From Solirubrobacter ginsenosidimutans (GTDB lineage Bacteria; Actinomycetota; Thermoleophilia; Solirubrobacterales; Solirubrobacteraceae), in assembly GCF_027587205.1 (NCBI RefSeq), contig NZ_JAPDOD010000027.1, positions 58,511-122,510 on the forward strand: a DNA stretch of 64,000 bases, read 5' to 3'. Below the pieces are notes generated by a model. It was not told the DNA's origin. It searched no databases and worked only from the letters and a program-made list of their open reading frames with translations. Of the stretch, positions 7,213 to 15,552 are shown one piece after another. The stretch's first letter is position 1; each line of letters starts with the position of its first letter. Both the position numbers and the translations under genes were made by a program.

Positions 7213-8588
7213 CCGCGATCGAGCACGTGACCGACTGGCGCGCGGCGGTCCGCGCCGCGACGGCCCACGGCGAGCGCTTCGCCGGCGCATGGGCGAGCGA
7301 CGGCGCGTGGCGTGCCGCGTTCACCGCTCCCGGCACGGTGCGCGTCCTCTCCTGCCCTGCCGACCACGCCGAGACGATCGTCGACCTCGTCGGCGCGGCC
7401 GAATGGGACGAGCGCGAGGCGCGCGACCTGCACGGCCTGCGGTTCCCCGGGCACGAGCCGCACCGAGCGCTGGTCGCGCACCCGGCCGCGGGCTGGACGA
7501 CGCCCGTGACCGGCGACGGCGTGCACGAGATCGCGGTCGGGCCGGTGCACGCAGGCGTGATCGAGTCCGGCCACTTCCGCTTCCACGCCGTCGGCGATCG
7601 CGTGCTGCTCTTGGACCCGCGGCTCTTCTACAAGCACCGCGGCCTCGAGCGCGCGGCCGAGGGCCGCGGACCCGACGAGGCGCTCGCCTACGCCCAGCGG
7701 GCCTGCGCCGCCTGCGCGGTGGCCAACACCATCGCCTACGCCCAGGCCGTGGAGGAGGCGCTCGGGCTGTGGCCGGACCGCGCCCTGCGCGTCGCCCGGA
7801 CGCTGCTGCTCGAGCTCGAACGCCTCTACAACCACCTGCACGACATCGGCGCGCTGTGCTCCGGCGTCGGCTTCGCGCCCGGAGCGATGGCGTTCGCCGC
7901 CCTGAAGGAGCGCGCACAGCGCCTCAACGCCCAGCTGATCGGGCACCGCTTCCTGTTCGGCTCGGTGGCGGTCGCCCGCGGCGTCGTCGCCCTGACCGCC
8001 GAGGAGGCCGCCGGAGCCCGCGCCGGCGTCCGCGCGCTGCGCACCGACGCGGCCGCCGCCTGGCGCGAGCTCGAGTTCGCGGCGTCGCTGCAGGCGCGGC
8101 TGGACGGCGTCGGTGTGCTCGGGCGCGAAGACGCCGAGCGCCTCGGCACCGTCGGGCCTGCCGCCCGCGCCGCCGGGGTGCGCCGCGACGTGCGCGAGGA
8201 CAGCCCGCGCCTGTGGTTCGGGAGCTTCACTCCGGCTGGTCCGCTCGCCGCCACCGGCGACGTCGCCGCGCGCCTGCAGGTCCGCGCGGCCGAGATCGAG
8301 GCGACGTGCTCGGCGCTCGATGAGGTGCTGTCGGCGCCGGTGCCGGCCGGCGCGGCGACCGCGCGCGATGCGGTGTCGAGCCTCGGGATCGGCCGCGTCG
8401 AGTCCCCGCGCGGCGCGACGACCTGCGCCGTCGAGCTCGCCGCGGGCCGCGTCACCCGCCTGCGCCTGCGCACGGCCTCCTACGCCAACTGGCCGGCCGT
8501 CGCGCACGCCGCGGCCGGTTGCCTGTTGCCCGACTTCCCGCTGATCAACAAGAGCTTCGAGCTCTGTTACGCCTGCGTGGATCGCTGA
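7209..8588 (+). CDS. hycE: Group-4 hydrogenase-like large subunit (HycE/HyfG, NuoC-NuoD fusion)
   Basis: This is a 459-residue fusion. Residues 1-90 are NuoC-like (EWDEREARDLHGLRFPGHE), and residues 105-459 are the NuoD/hydrogenase large-subunit fold. Two CxxC pairs sit where NiFe ligands occur: R164-A-C166-A-A-C169 and the C-terminal ELC453-Y-A-C456-VDR. All four ligand cysteines are therefore present, unlike Nuo and many hydrogenase-related complexes. The first motif lacks the usual Gly and the downstream His of RxCGxCxxxH. The protein ends only three residues after the last Cys, so no maturation tail is evident. It may be a true NiFe enzyme or a related redox complex; no hyp maturation genes lie in the window. 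The start is a GTG overlapping hyfF. Confidence 0.85.
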   Translation: MTAIEHVTDWRAAVRAATAHGERFAGAWASDGAWRAAFTAPGTVRVLSCPADHAETIVDLVGAAEWDEREARDLHGLRFPGHEPHRALVAHPAAGWTTPVTGDGVHEIAVGPVHAGVIESGHFRFHAVGDRVLLLDPRLFYKHRGLERAAEGRGPDEALAYAQRACAACAVANTIAYAQAVEEALGLWPDRALRVARTLLLELERLYNHLHDIGALCSGVGFAPGAMAFAALKERAQRLNAQLIGHRFLFGSVAVARGVVALTAEEAAGARAGVRALRTDAAAAWRELEFAASLQARLDGVGVLGREDAERLGTVGPAARAAGVRRDVREDSPRLWFGSFTPAGPLAATGDVAARLQVRAAEIEATCSALDEVLSAPVPAGAATARDAVSSLGIGRVESPRGATTCAVELAAGRVTRLRLRTASYANWPAVAHAAAGCLLPDFPLINKSFELCYACVDR

Positions 8589-9037
8589 TGTTCGTCCTCC
8601 TGCGCCAGCTCGCCACGCTCCGGCGCGACACCGGGCTCACCCGCGGCCGCCCTCGCTCGCTCGCGATCCGCCACGTCGACGCCGGCTCGTGCAACGGGTG
8701 CGAGCACGAGCTGGGTGCCGCCGGCAACCCGCTGTATGACCTGCCGCGGTTCGGTCTCGACATCGTCGCCTCCCCTCGCCACGCGGACATCCTGCTCGTC
8801 ACCGGCCCGGTCACGACGCGGATGGCCGGGCCGTTGCGCGCCGCCTACGAAGCGATGCCCGAGCCCCGGCTCGTCGCCGCGCTCGGCGACTGCGCGCTGG
8901 GCTGCAACGTCCTCGGCGACCCGGCCGAGCTGGTCGGCTCGCTCGACGCGGTGTTGCCGGTCGACATCCGGATCGCGGGCTGCCCGCCGACGCCGGCGGC
9001 GATCGCCGAGCAGCTGCTCGCCTGGCTGGATCGCTAG
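8588..9037 (+). CDS. NuoB-like Fe-S small subunit (HycG/HyfI)
   Basis: This 149-residue protein of the NuoB/HycG family carries one [4Fe-4S] cluster next to the large-subunit active site. The ligand pattern is complete: GSC35-NGC38-E, GDC102 and GC132-PP, with an extra Cys at 106. It is the last gene of the hyc-like operon and overlaps hycE by 1 nt (TGATG). No 2[4Fe-4S] ferredoxin-type subunit (HycF/HyfH/NuoI or HyfA) is present before or after it. The electron donor or acceptor of the complex is therefore not encoded here. In the mycobacterial locus the equivalent gene lies near the start of the operon instead. Confidence 0.88.
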   Translation: MFVLLRQLATLRRDTGLTRGRPRSLAIRHVDAGSCNGCEHELGAAGNPLYDLPRFGLDIVASPRHADILLVTGPVTTRMAGPLRAAYEAMPEPRLVAALGDCALGCNVLGDPAELVGSLDAVLPVDIRIAGCPPTPAAIAEQLLAWLDR

Positions 9038-10680
9038 CGGGTCATCGCGCGCAGGCCGCGGCGGAAGCGCAGCGCCCGCACCGCGAGATGCAGGCCGAGC
9101 ACGACGTCCTCGTCGTCGAGCGAGACGCCGAGCGTCTCCTCGATCCGGCGCAGCCGCAGGTACAGCGACTGGCGCTCCAGATGCAGCGCGCGGGCGGCCT
9201 CGGCCTTGCGCCCGCCGGCCGCGAGATAGGCCTCGAGCGTCTCCAGCAGGGCGCGCGAGCGGGGTGCGGCGTCGCCGAGGAGCGGGCCGAGCTGCTCTTC
9301 CACGAACGCGTCGAGCTCGGGCGTGTCGCGCAGGTCGTGCAGTAGGTCGGCAACGCCGGGGCGCCGAGCGTCGTGCCAGCGGGCGATCGGGAGCGCGGTC
9401 GCCGCGCCCGCGCCCCGCCGCACCCGCCGCAGTGCCTGCCCCGCCGCGACCCACGTGTCCGCGGGGCCGCCGATCGCCAGCGCCGCGTCATCCGGCCCGA
9501 GCCCGTGGCGGTCCAGCGCGCCGTGGAAGAGCTGGGCGATGTGCTCGGCCAGTGCCGCGTCGTAGCCGCGGGCGCCGAGCGCGACGAGGATCAGCAGGTC
9601 GACGTCGCGCGGGCCGAGCAGGACGGGCAGGCCGGTCGAGGAAAGTGCGGTGCGCAGCTCGCCGGAGAGCCGCGTCCAGGTGATCCCGTCGGCCACGCGG
9701 GCCTCGCCGGCGTCGGCGGAGCCGCGGCGACGGGCGAACGACGGCGCGCGCCAGGTGGCGACGATCGGCAGGAGCGCGCCGCGGCTGCCGGGGTTCATGC
9801 CGAGCGCGTCCGCGCGGCGGCGCGCGTCGCCCTCCTCCACCCGCCCGTCGGCCAGGTCCGACAGGAACGCCCCGCGCGAGCGCGCCCGCAGCTGCTCGTC
9901 GTGCTGCTGGGCGAGCAGGCCGATCGCGACCGCCAGCGCCGCCCGCTCCACGGCGACGCGATCGAAGTCGTCGAGCGGGTTCTCCAGCGCCAGGCCGAGC
10001 AGGCGCCCCCACGAGGAATCCAGCAGGCGGACCTCGGCGGCGAACATCCCCTCGGCGGCCTCGCCGCGGTCCTCCGCGCGGTGCACGTCCGCCCACGCCG
10101 AGAGCGCGAGGTCGTCGCCGTGCGGACCGCTGACGTAGTAGACGAGCCCGCCGCCGGCGTCCTCGAGCACGACCGGGTTGCCGATCGCGCCGACCAGCTC
10201 GGCGAGGATCTCGGGCACGCCGCGGCCCTGCAGGATCAGCTCGGTGAAGCGCCGGTGGATCTCCTCCCCGCGCGCGAGCAGCGCGAACTGCGCGTTGATC
10301 ACGGCGCCGTGGACGGCCTCGGTGATCTCGATGAAGCGCACCGGGCGGTGGAAGGCGACGACGGGAATGTTCGCGCGCGCACAGGCGGCGACGACCGGCG
10401 CGGGGACCTCGCGCCAGCTCGAGCCCAGCTCGACCGCCAGCGCGGCGATGCCCTGATCGATCAGCGACGCGCTCCACGCGGCCTGGTGGCGCGCCTCGTC
10501 ACCCGCGCCGAGCCCGGTGGTGAGCACGAGCTCGCCGCCCTTGAGCAGATCGTCGGGATCGGGCATCTCGATCACGTGCGCCCAGCGGATCTCCCGCCCC
10601 AGGCCGGCGTCGCCGATCACGACCTCCGGTAGTGCCCGGCGCACCACGGGTAGGTCCAACACATCGGCAAGGCTCAGCAT
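9034..10680 (-). CDS. PucR-family transcriptional regulator
   Basis: This 548-residue regulator has the PucR layout: an N-terminal PucR domain (residues 1-125, with MLSLADVLDLPVVRRALPEV and GGELVLTTG), a central CdaR GGDEF-like domain, and a C-terminal HTH_30 domain (LLETLEAYLAAGGRKAEAAR, then HLERQSLYLRLRRIEE). Family members control purine, amino acid and polyamine use. It is divergent from potA, so polyamine uptake is its probable target. It converges on the NuoB-like gene, the two stop codons sharing CTAG at 9034-9037. Confidence 0.85.
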   Translation of the reverse strand: MLSLADVLDLPVVRRALPEVVIGDAGLGREIRWAHVIEMPDPDDLLKGGELVLTTGLGAGDEARHQAAWSASLIDQGIAALAVELGSSWREVPAPVVAACARANIPVVAFHRPVRFIEITEAVHGAVINAQFALLARGEEIHRRFTELILQGRGVPEILAELVGAIGNPVVLEDAGGGLVYYVSGPHGDDLALSAWADVHRAEDRGEAAEGMFAAEVRLLDSSWGRLLGLALENPLDDFDRVAVERAALAVAIGLLAQQHDEQLRARSRGAFLSDLADGRVEEGDARRRADALGMNPGSRGALLPIVATWRAPSFARRRGSADAGEARVADGITWTRLSGELRTALSSTGLPVLLGPRDVDLLILVALGARGYDAALAEHIAQLFHGALDRHGLGPDDAALAIGGPADTWVAAGQALRRVRRGAGAATALPIARWHDARRPGVADLLHDLRDTPELDAFVEEQLGPLLGDAAPRSRALLETLEAYLAAGGRKAEAARALHLERQSLYLRLRRIEETLGVSLDDEDVVLGLHLAVRALRFRRGLRAMTR

Positions 10681-10782
10681 GACGCTCTGTCATGCATCAT
10701 TGCGGAACATCCGACCCACTGTCCATTGTGTCGTTAACGTCTAACCGGAAGGGTGGGCAATGGTCAGACGGAAGGAGCGAGG

Positions 10783-11895
10783 GTGGCAGCAACGCAGGCC
10801 GAGGCCGACATCCATCTCGAGGGTGTGACGAAGCGTTTCGCCGATATGAAGGCGGTGGACGACCTCACGCTGTCGATCCCACGCGGGAACTTCTTCGCGA
10901 TGTTGGGACCGAGTGGCTGCGGCAAGACCACGACGCTGCGCATGATCGGCGGGTTCGAGAACCCGACTGAAGGGCGCGTCTTCCTCGGCGGCGCAGACGT
11001 CACCGAAGCGCCGCCGTACAAGCGCGACGTCAACACTGTCTTCCAGTCCTACGCGCTCTTCCCGCACCTGACGGTCGAGAAGAACGTCGCGTTCGGCCTC
11101 GAGCGCAAGAAGGTCTCCAAGGACGAGGTCCGCAAGCGGGTCGGCGACGCCCTCGAACTGGTTCAGCTCGCCCACCTGTCCAAGCGCAAGCCCGGCCAGC
11201 TCTCCGGCGGCCAGGCGCAGCGCGTGGCCCTGGCGCGCGCGCTGGTCAACCGCCCGCGGGCGCTGCTGCTCGACGAGCCGCTCGGCGCGCTGGACCTACG
11301 CCTGCGCAAGCAGCTGCAGATCGAGCTCAAGCGCATCCAGCAGGACATCGGGATCACGTTCGTGCACGTCACCCACGATCAGGAGGAGGCCATGACCATG
11401 GCCGACGAGATCGCGGTCATGAACGTCGGCAAGATCGAGCAGGCGGGCTCGGCGACCGATCTCTACGAGCGCCCGAAGACCGCGTTCGTGGCCAACTTCC
11501 TCGGCATCTCGAACCTCGTCGACGCGCAGGTGCGTGCGGTCAACAACGGGCACACGCGGTTGGAGACGCACGACGGGGCGGATCTCAACGTGCCGACCGA
11601 GCGCTGCGGCCCGCACGGGACCCACGAGGTCCGCGTGGGCGTGCGACCGGAGAAGATCCGGCTCTTCCCGGAGGGCGACGCGGTACCGGACGGGTCCAAC
11701 ATCCTGCGCGGCAAGGTCGTCGTCGCCGCATTCCTGGGCGTCTCGATCCAGTACATCATCCGTACCGCGGGCGGCGAGGAGCTCAACGTGTTCACGCAGA
11801 ACACGGAGGGCGCGGAGCCGGACTCGCTGGGCGTCGGGCGCGACGTGCAGCTGGCCTGGAGCCCGGAGCACACGTTCGTGGTCGACCGTGACTGA
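10783..11895 (+). CDS. potA: Spermidine/putrescine ABC transporter ATP-binding protein
   Basis: This 370-residue ATPase powers polyamine import. It has Walker A GPSGCGKTT (about residues 44-52), Q-loop FQSYALFPHLTV, signature LSGGQAQRVALARAL, Walker B LLLDEPLGALD, the H-loop HVTHDQEEAM, and a C-terminal TOBE domain (about 290-370). The GTG at 10783 is preferred because GGAG lies 5-8 nt upstream; an earlier in-frame GTG at 10753 has no such site. It heads the potADBC operon and overlaps potD by 8 nt. Confidence 0.9.
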   Translation: MAATQAEADIHLEGVTKRFADMKAVDDLTLSIPRGNFFAMLGPSGCGKTTTLRMIGGFENPTEGRVFLGGADVTEAPPYKRDVNTVFQSYALFPHLTVEKNVAFGLERKKVSKDEVRKRVGDALELVQLAHLSKRKPGQLSGGQAQRVALARALVNRPRALLLDEPLGALDLRLRKQLQIELKRIQQDIGITFVHVTHDQEEAMTMADEIAVMNVGKIEQAGSATDLYERPKTAFVANFLGISNLVDAQVRAVNNGHTRLETHDGADLNVPTERCGPHGTHEVRVGVRPEKIRLFPEGDAVPDGSNILRGKVVVAAFLGVSIQYIIRTAGGEELNVFTQNTEGAEPDSLGVGRDVQLAWSPEHTFVVDRD

Positions 11896-13045
11896 TCCGC
11901 GGACGACGCGGCGCGTCTTCCTCGGCCGGGCCGGCTCGCTCGCGCTGGCGAGCTCGCTCGCGGGCTGCGGGATCGAGGGGACGCTGGAGCGCGCGCAGAA
12001 GGCCGCGACGCCGATCCCGACGATCCACCACCCGAAGGTCCCGATCGGGGACTGGACGTTCTCCAACTGGCCGCTCTACATCGACAAGAAGGTGCTCAAG
12101 ACCTTCGACCAGCGCTACGGCGGGCACGTCAAGTACGTCGAGGACATCAACGACAACGACGAGTTCTACGGCAAGGTCCGCCAGCAGCTGCAGGCCAACC
12201 AGTCGATCGGGCGCGACATCGTCGTGCTGACGGACCCGATGGCGGCCAAGTGGGTGCGCAACCACTACGTGCAGGCGCTCGACCGCAACAACATCCCGAA
12301 CGTCACCGCGAACCTCGTCGACAACCTGCGGACCATCCCCTACGACAAGAAGCGCCAGTTCACGGTGCCGTGGCAATCGGGGGCGGTCGGGCTCGGCTAC
12401 AACCCGAAGAAGACCGGGCGCGAGCTGAACTCGATCAACGACCTGTTCGACCCGGCCTTCAAGGGGCGGGTGACGATGCTCTCGGAGCCGTACGACTCGG
12501 CCTCCTCGACGCTCTTGGGCATGGGGATCGACCCCACGACGGCGAAGATCGACCAGATCCTGAAGGCGATCGACAAGATCCAGCAGTACGCCGACGCCAA
12601 CCAGTTCCGGCGCTTCACCGGCAACGACTACTCGACCGACCTGACCAAGGGCAACATCTGGGTCGCGCTCGCCTACTCGGGCGACATCGTCCAGCTGCAG
12701 TCCGACAACCCGGACCTGAAGTTCGTCTACCCGGACGAGGGCGCGATGTTCTTCACCGACAACATGATGATCCCCAACAAGGCCGAGCACGTCTTCGCGG
12801 CCGAGACGATGATGAACTTCGTCTACGAGCCCGAGATCGCGGCCAAGCTGGCGATCTACGTGAACTACCTGTCGCCGGTGAAGGGCATCAAGGAGATCGT
12901 CGAGAAGACCGATCCCGACATCGCCAACAACCCGCTGATCTTCCCGCCCGACGAGATCCGGGCCAAGCTGCATCCCTACCCGGCGCTGTCGGACACCGAC
13001 GAGCGCACGATGAAAGAGGCGATGGCGAAGGTGACCGGAGCATGA
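11888..13045 (+). CDS. potD: Polyamine-binding lipoprotein (PotD-like), Tat-exported
   Basis: This 385-residue extracellular solute-binding protein of the PotD/PotF family has a twin-arginine lipoprotein signal, TTRRVFLGRAGSLALASSLAGC, with a lipobox Cys at about residue 27. The mature part starts with the family hallmark WTFSNWPLYID and contains DIVVLTDPMAAKWV and VPWQSGAVGLGYN. Tat export of a binding protein is common in high-GC actinobacteria. The GTG start overlaps potA, and the stop overlaps potB (ATGA). The spermidine or putrescine preference cannot be read from the sequence. Confidence 0.9.
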   Translation: MTDPRTTRRVFLGRAGSLALASSLAGCGIEGTLERAQKAATPIPTIHHPKVPIGDWTFSNWPLYIDKKVLKTFDQRYGGHVKYVEDINDNDEFYGKVRQQLQANQSIGRDIVVLTDPMAAKWVRNHYVQALDRNNIPNVTANLVDNLRTIPYDKKRQFTVPWQSGAVGLGYNPKKTGRELNSINDLFDPAFKGRVTMLSEPYDSASSTLLGMGIDPTTAKIDQILKAIDKIQQYADANQFRRFTGNDYSTDLTKGNIWVALAYSGDIVQLQSDNPDLKFVYPDEGAMFFTDNMMIPNKAEHVFAAETMMNFVYEPEIAAKLAIYVNYLSPVKGIKEIVEKTDPDIANNPLIFPPDEIRAKLHPYPALSDTDERTMKEAMAKVTGA

Positions 13046-13905
13046 GCCTCGCGACCCGCCGCAAGCTCCTCCCCTGGCTGTTCATCGGCCCGGGCCTGCT
13101 GTGGCTGCTGCTCTTCTTCCTCTATCCGCTGCTCAATCAGGCGAGCGTCTCGCTGATGAGCGGCGATCCCGAGCACGGCTACAACCTCACCTGGGCGTTT
13201 CACACCTACTGGGACGCGATCAGCGACTACAAGACCCAGTTCGGCCGCTCGATCCTCTATGCGGGGATCGCGACGATCCTGTGCCTGGTCATCGGGTTCC
13301 CGCTGGCGTACTTCACCGCGTTTCACGCGGGCCGCTGGCGCGGGCTGATCCTGCTGCTGATCATCCTGCCGTTCTTCATGTCCTACGTGCTGCGCACGGT
13401 CGCGTGGCAGCTGATCCTGTCCGACGACGGCGCGGTCGTGAGCTTCTTCCGCACCATCGGGCTGCTCGGCGACGACGGACGGCTGCTGGCCTCCAGCACG
13501 GCGGTGATCGCGGGCATCACCTACAACTTCCTGCCGTTCATGGCACTGCCGCTGTACGTGGCGCTGGAGAAGATCGACCGGCGGCTGCTGGAGGCCGCGA
13601 CCGACCTCTACGCCTCGCGGGCCACCGCGTTTCGCAAGGTGACGGTGCCGCTGGCGCTGCCGGGCATCTTCGCCGGCTCGCTGCTGACCTTCATCCCCGC
13701 GTGCGGCGATTTCATCAACGCCGCCCTGCTGGGCACACCGCAGCAGTACATGATCGGCAACGTGATCCAGTCGAAGTTCCTGAACATCCTCGACTACCCG
13801 ACGGCGGCCGCGCTGTCGTTCACGTTGATGGTGTTCATCCTGATCGGCATCTTCCTGTACGCCCGGCTGCTGGGCACGCAGAACCTGACCGAGGCGGCGA
13901 TCTGA
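13042..13905 (+). CDS. potB: Polyamine ABC transporter permease PotB
   Basis: This 287-residue permease has six membrane segments and begins with the hydrophobic LLPWLFIGPGLLWLLLFFLYP. The EAA coupling loop is EAATDLYASRATAFRKVTVPLALPG (about residues 190-214), followed by the PotB-type FIPACGDFINAALLG. It overlaps potD by 4 nt and is 1 nt from potC. It forms the membrane channel with PotC. Confidence 0.9.
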   Translation: MSLATRRKLLPWLFIGPGLLWLLLFFLYPLLNQASVSLMSGDPEHGYNLTWAFHTYWDAISDYKTQFGRSILYAGIATILCLVIGFPLAYFTAFHAGRWRGLILLLIILPFFMSYVLRTVAWQLILSDDGAVVSFFRTIGLLGDDGRLLASSTAVIAGITYNFLPFMALPLYVALEKIDRRLLEAATDLYASRATAFRKVTVPLALPGIFAGSLLTFIPACGDFINAALLGTPQQYMIGNVIQSKFLNILDYPTAAALSFTLMVFILIGIFLYARLLGTQNLTEAAI

Positions 13906-13906
13906 G

Positions 13907-14779
13907 ATGGCGGTCACCGAAGCCCCGCCCGCTCCCAGCGCCGCGCCGGCGCCCTCGCGCGGCGGCAGGTCGCACGACAAGCTGCGCCACTGGGGCCTGG
14001 GCATCTGGTCGTTCCTGGCCCTGCTGTACCTCTTCATCCCGGTCTTCATCGTCGTCCTGTTCTCGTTCAACGACAATAAGGGCCGCTTCAACTTCACCTG
14101 GCAGGGATTCACCCTGCGCCACTGGCAGCACCCGTTCGCGGATCCGGACCTCTCCAAGGCGCTGACCAACTCAGTCGAGATCGCGCTGATCTCGACGGCG
14201 ATCGCCACCGCCCTGGGCACGTTCATGGCAATGGCGCTCGTGCGCTACCGCTTCCGCGGGCGCTCGACGGTGGACTTCTTCGTCTTCATGCCGCTGTCCT
14301 CGCCCGAGGTCGTGCTCGGCGCGGCGCTGCTGGCGATGTTCCTGACGCTGAACATCGGCACCGGGTTCGTCACGATCGTCATCGCGCACGTGATGTTCAC
14401 CGTGAGCTACGTCGTAGTAACAGTGAAAGCGCGACTAGAGGGCATGGACCGCCACATCGAGGAGGCGTCGATGGACCTCGGCGCGACCGAGTGGGTGACG
14501 TTCCGCAAGATCACCTTGCCGATGATCGCCCCGGGCGTCGCCGCGGCGGCGATGCTGGCGGCGGCGATCTCCTTCGACGACTACGTCGTCACGTCGTTCA
14601 ACGCCGGCCAGACGCAGACGTTCCCGCTGTTCATCTTCGGCGCGACCCGTCAGGGCGTCCCGGCCGAGGTCAACGTGCTGGCGACGCTGCTGCTGATCGC
14701 CGTCCTGGTGCTGATGGGGCTCAACCTGCTGGTCCAGAAGTCGCTGGCCCGCCGCGACCGCGTGCGCACCGACGGCTGA
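13907..14779 (+). CDS. potC: Polyamine ABC transporter permease PotC
   Basis: This 290-residue permease has a 30-residue Pro/Ala-rich cytoplasmic N-terminus before the first helix (WSFLALLYLFIPVFIVVLFS). The family motif FSFNDNKG follows, and the EAA loop is EEASMDLGATEWVTFRKITLP. DDYVVTSFNAG near residue 225 is typical of PotC. It is the last gene of the transporter operon. No clear hairpin terminator is visible in the 94 nt before the next gene. Confidence 0.9.
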   Translation: MAVTEAPPAPSAAPAPSRGGRSHDKLRHWGLGIWSFLALLYLFIPVFIVVLFSFNDNKGRFNFTWQGFTLRHWQHPFADPDLSKALTNSVEIALISTAIATALGTFMAMALVRYRFRGRSTVDFFVFMPLSSPEVVLGAALLAMFLTLNIGTGFVTIVIAHVMFTVSYVVVTVKARLEGMDRHIEEASMDLGATEWVTFRKITLPMIAPGVAAAAMLAAAISFDDYVVTSFNAGQTQTFPLFIFGATRQGVPAEVNVLATLLLIAVLVLMGLNLLVQKSLARRDRVRTDG

Positions 14780-14873
14780 GATTTCGCCGGAGCCGAGCTC
14801 GACCGATGAGTTCCGCCGGGTGGGCGGGTCTAGGAGGACGTACGCCATCGAGGCACCGATCGGAGACCCCACC

Positions 14874-15329
14874 ATGAGCACTCCCGCACACCCCGGCCGC
14901 ATGCTGTTCGTGAACATGCCCGTAGCGGACGTCGAGCGCAGCAAGGCGTTCTTCGCGAAGCTCGGGTTCAGCTTCAACCCGATGTTCACCGACGAGTCCG
15001 CCGCCTGCATGCTGGTCGGCGAGCACGCCTTCGTCATGCTGCTCAGCCGCGAGCGGTTCGCGGAGTTCTCGAAGCATCCGATCGCCGATCCCACCACGCA
15101 CGCGCTGGCGCTGTACTCCTTCAGCGCGTCGTCGCGCGATGAGGTCGATACGGTCGGCGCCGCCGCGCTCGCGGCGGGCGGCACCGAGGCAGACGACGCC
15201 GAGGACCACGGCTTCATGTACTCACGCAGCTTCTTCGACCTCGACGGCCACGGCTGGCAGGTCATGTGGATGGACCCGGCGGCGGCGGAGCAGGGCCCCG
15301 AGGAGTTCGCGGCCGACGCCGCGGCCTGA
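14874..15329 (+). CDS. VOC (glyoxalase/dioxygenase fold) protein
   Basis: This 151-residue protein has two beta-alpha-beta-beta-beta modules. It contains LFVNMPVADVERSKAFFAKLGFSF at the start and SFFDLDGHGWQVMWMDP at the end, as in the extradiol dioxygenase-like/YaeR-type VOC family. The acidic metal ligand of the last strand appears replaced (QVMWMD), so catalysis is uncertain. The ATG at 14874 is chosen over earlier in-frame starts because the fold begins directly after it. It stands alone between the pot operon and a gene fragment. Confidence 0.75.
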   Translation: MSTPAHPGRMLFVNMPVADVERSKAFFAKLGFSFNPMFTDESAACMLVGEHAFVMLLSRERFAEFSKHPIADPTTHALALYSFSASSRDEVDTVGAAALAAGGTEADDAEDHGFMYSRSFFDLDGHGWQVMWMDPAAAEQGPEEFAADAAA

Positions 15330-15334
15330 CCCAC

Positions 15335-15463
15335 CTAGGCGCTGACGCGGAAGCGCCCTACCAGCTCCTGGAGCTGACCGGCCGTGTGGGCCAGCGCTTC
15401 CGCCGAGGCGGCGATCTCCTGCGTCGTCGCCGACGTCTGCTGGGCCGAGGCATGCGCGCCTGG
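15335..15463 (-). pseudogene. C-terminal fragment of a methyl-accepting chemotaxis protein
   Basis: Read on the minus strand, this stretch encodes ASAQQTSATTQEIAASAEAL and then AHTAGQLQELVGRFRVSA followed by a TAG stop. That is the usual end of an MCP signalling domain (the second methylation helix and tail). Upstream the reading frame meets a TGA within 12 codons and nothing MCP-like follows, so over 90% of the gene is missing. It looks like the residue of a deletion or rearrangement. No other chemotaxis gene is in the window. Confidence 0.75.
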
Positions 15464-15552
15464 ATCCAGCAGTCAGCGAATGCACCGCTTCAACCGCCCG
15501 CCTCCCGCGCACGTATGTCCTCGCGGAGTCCATTCCGAAGGGAGACCGGAAC

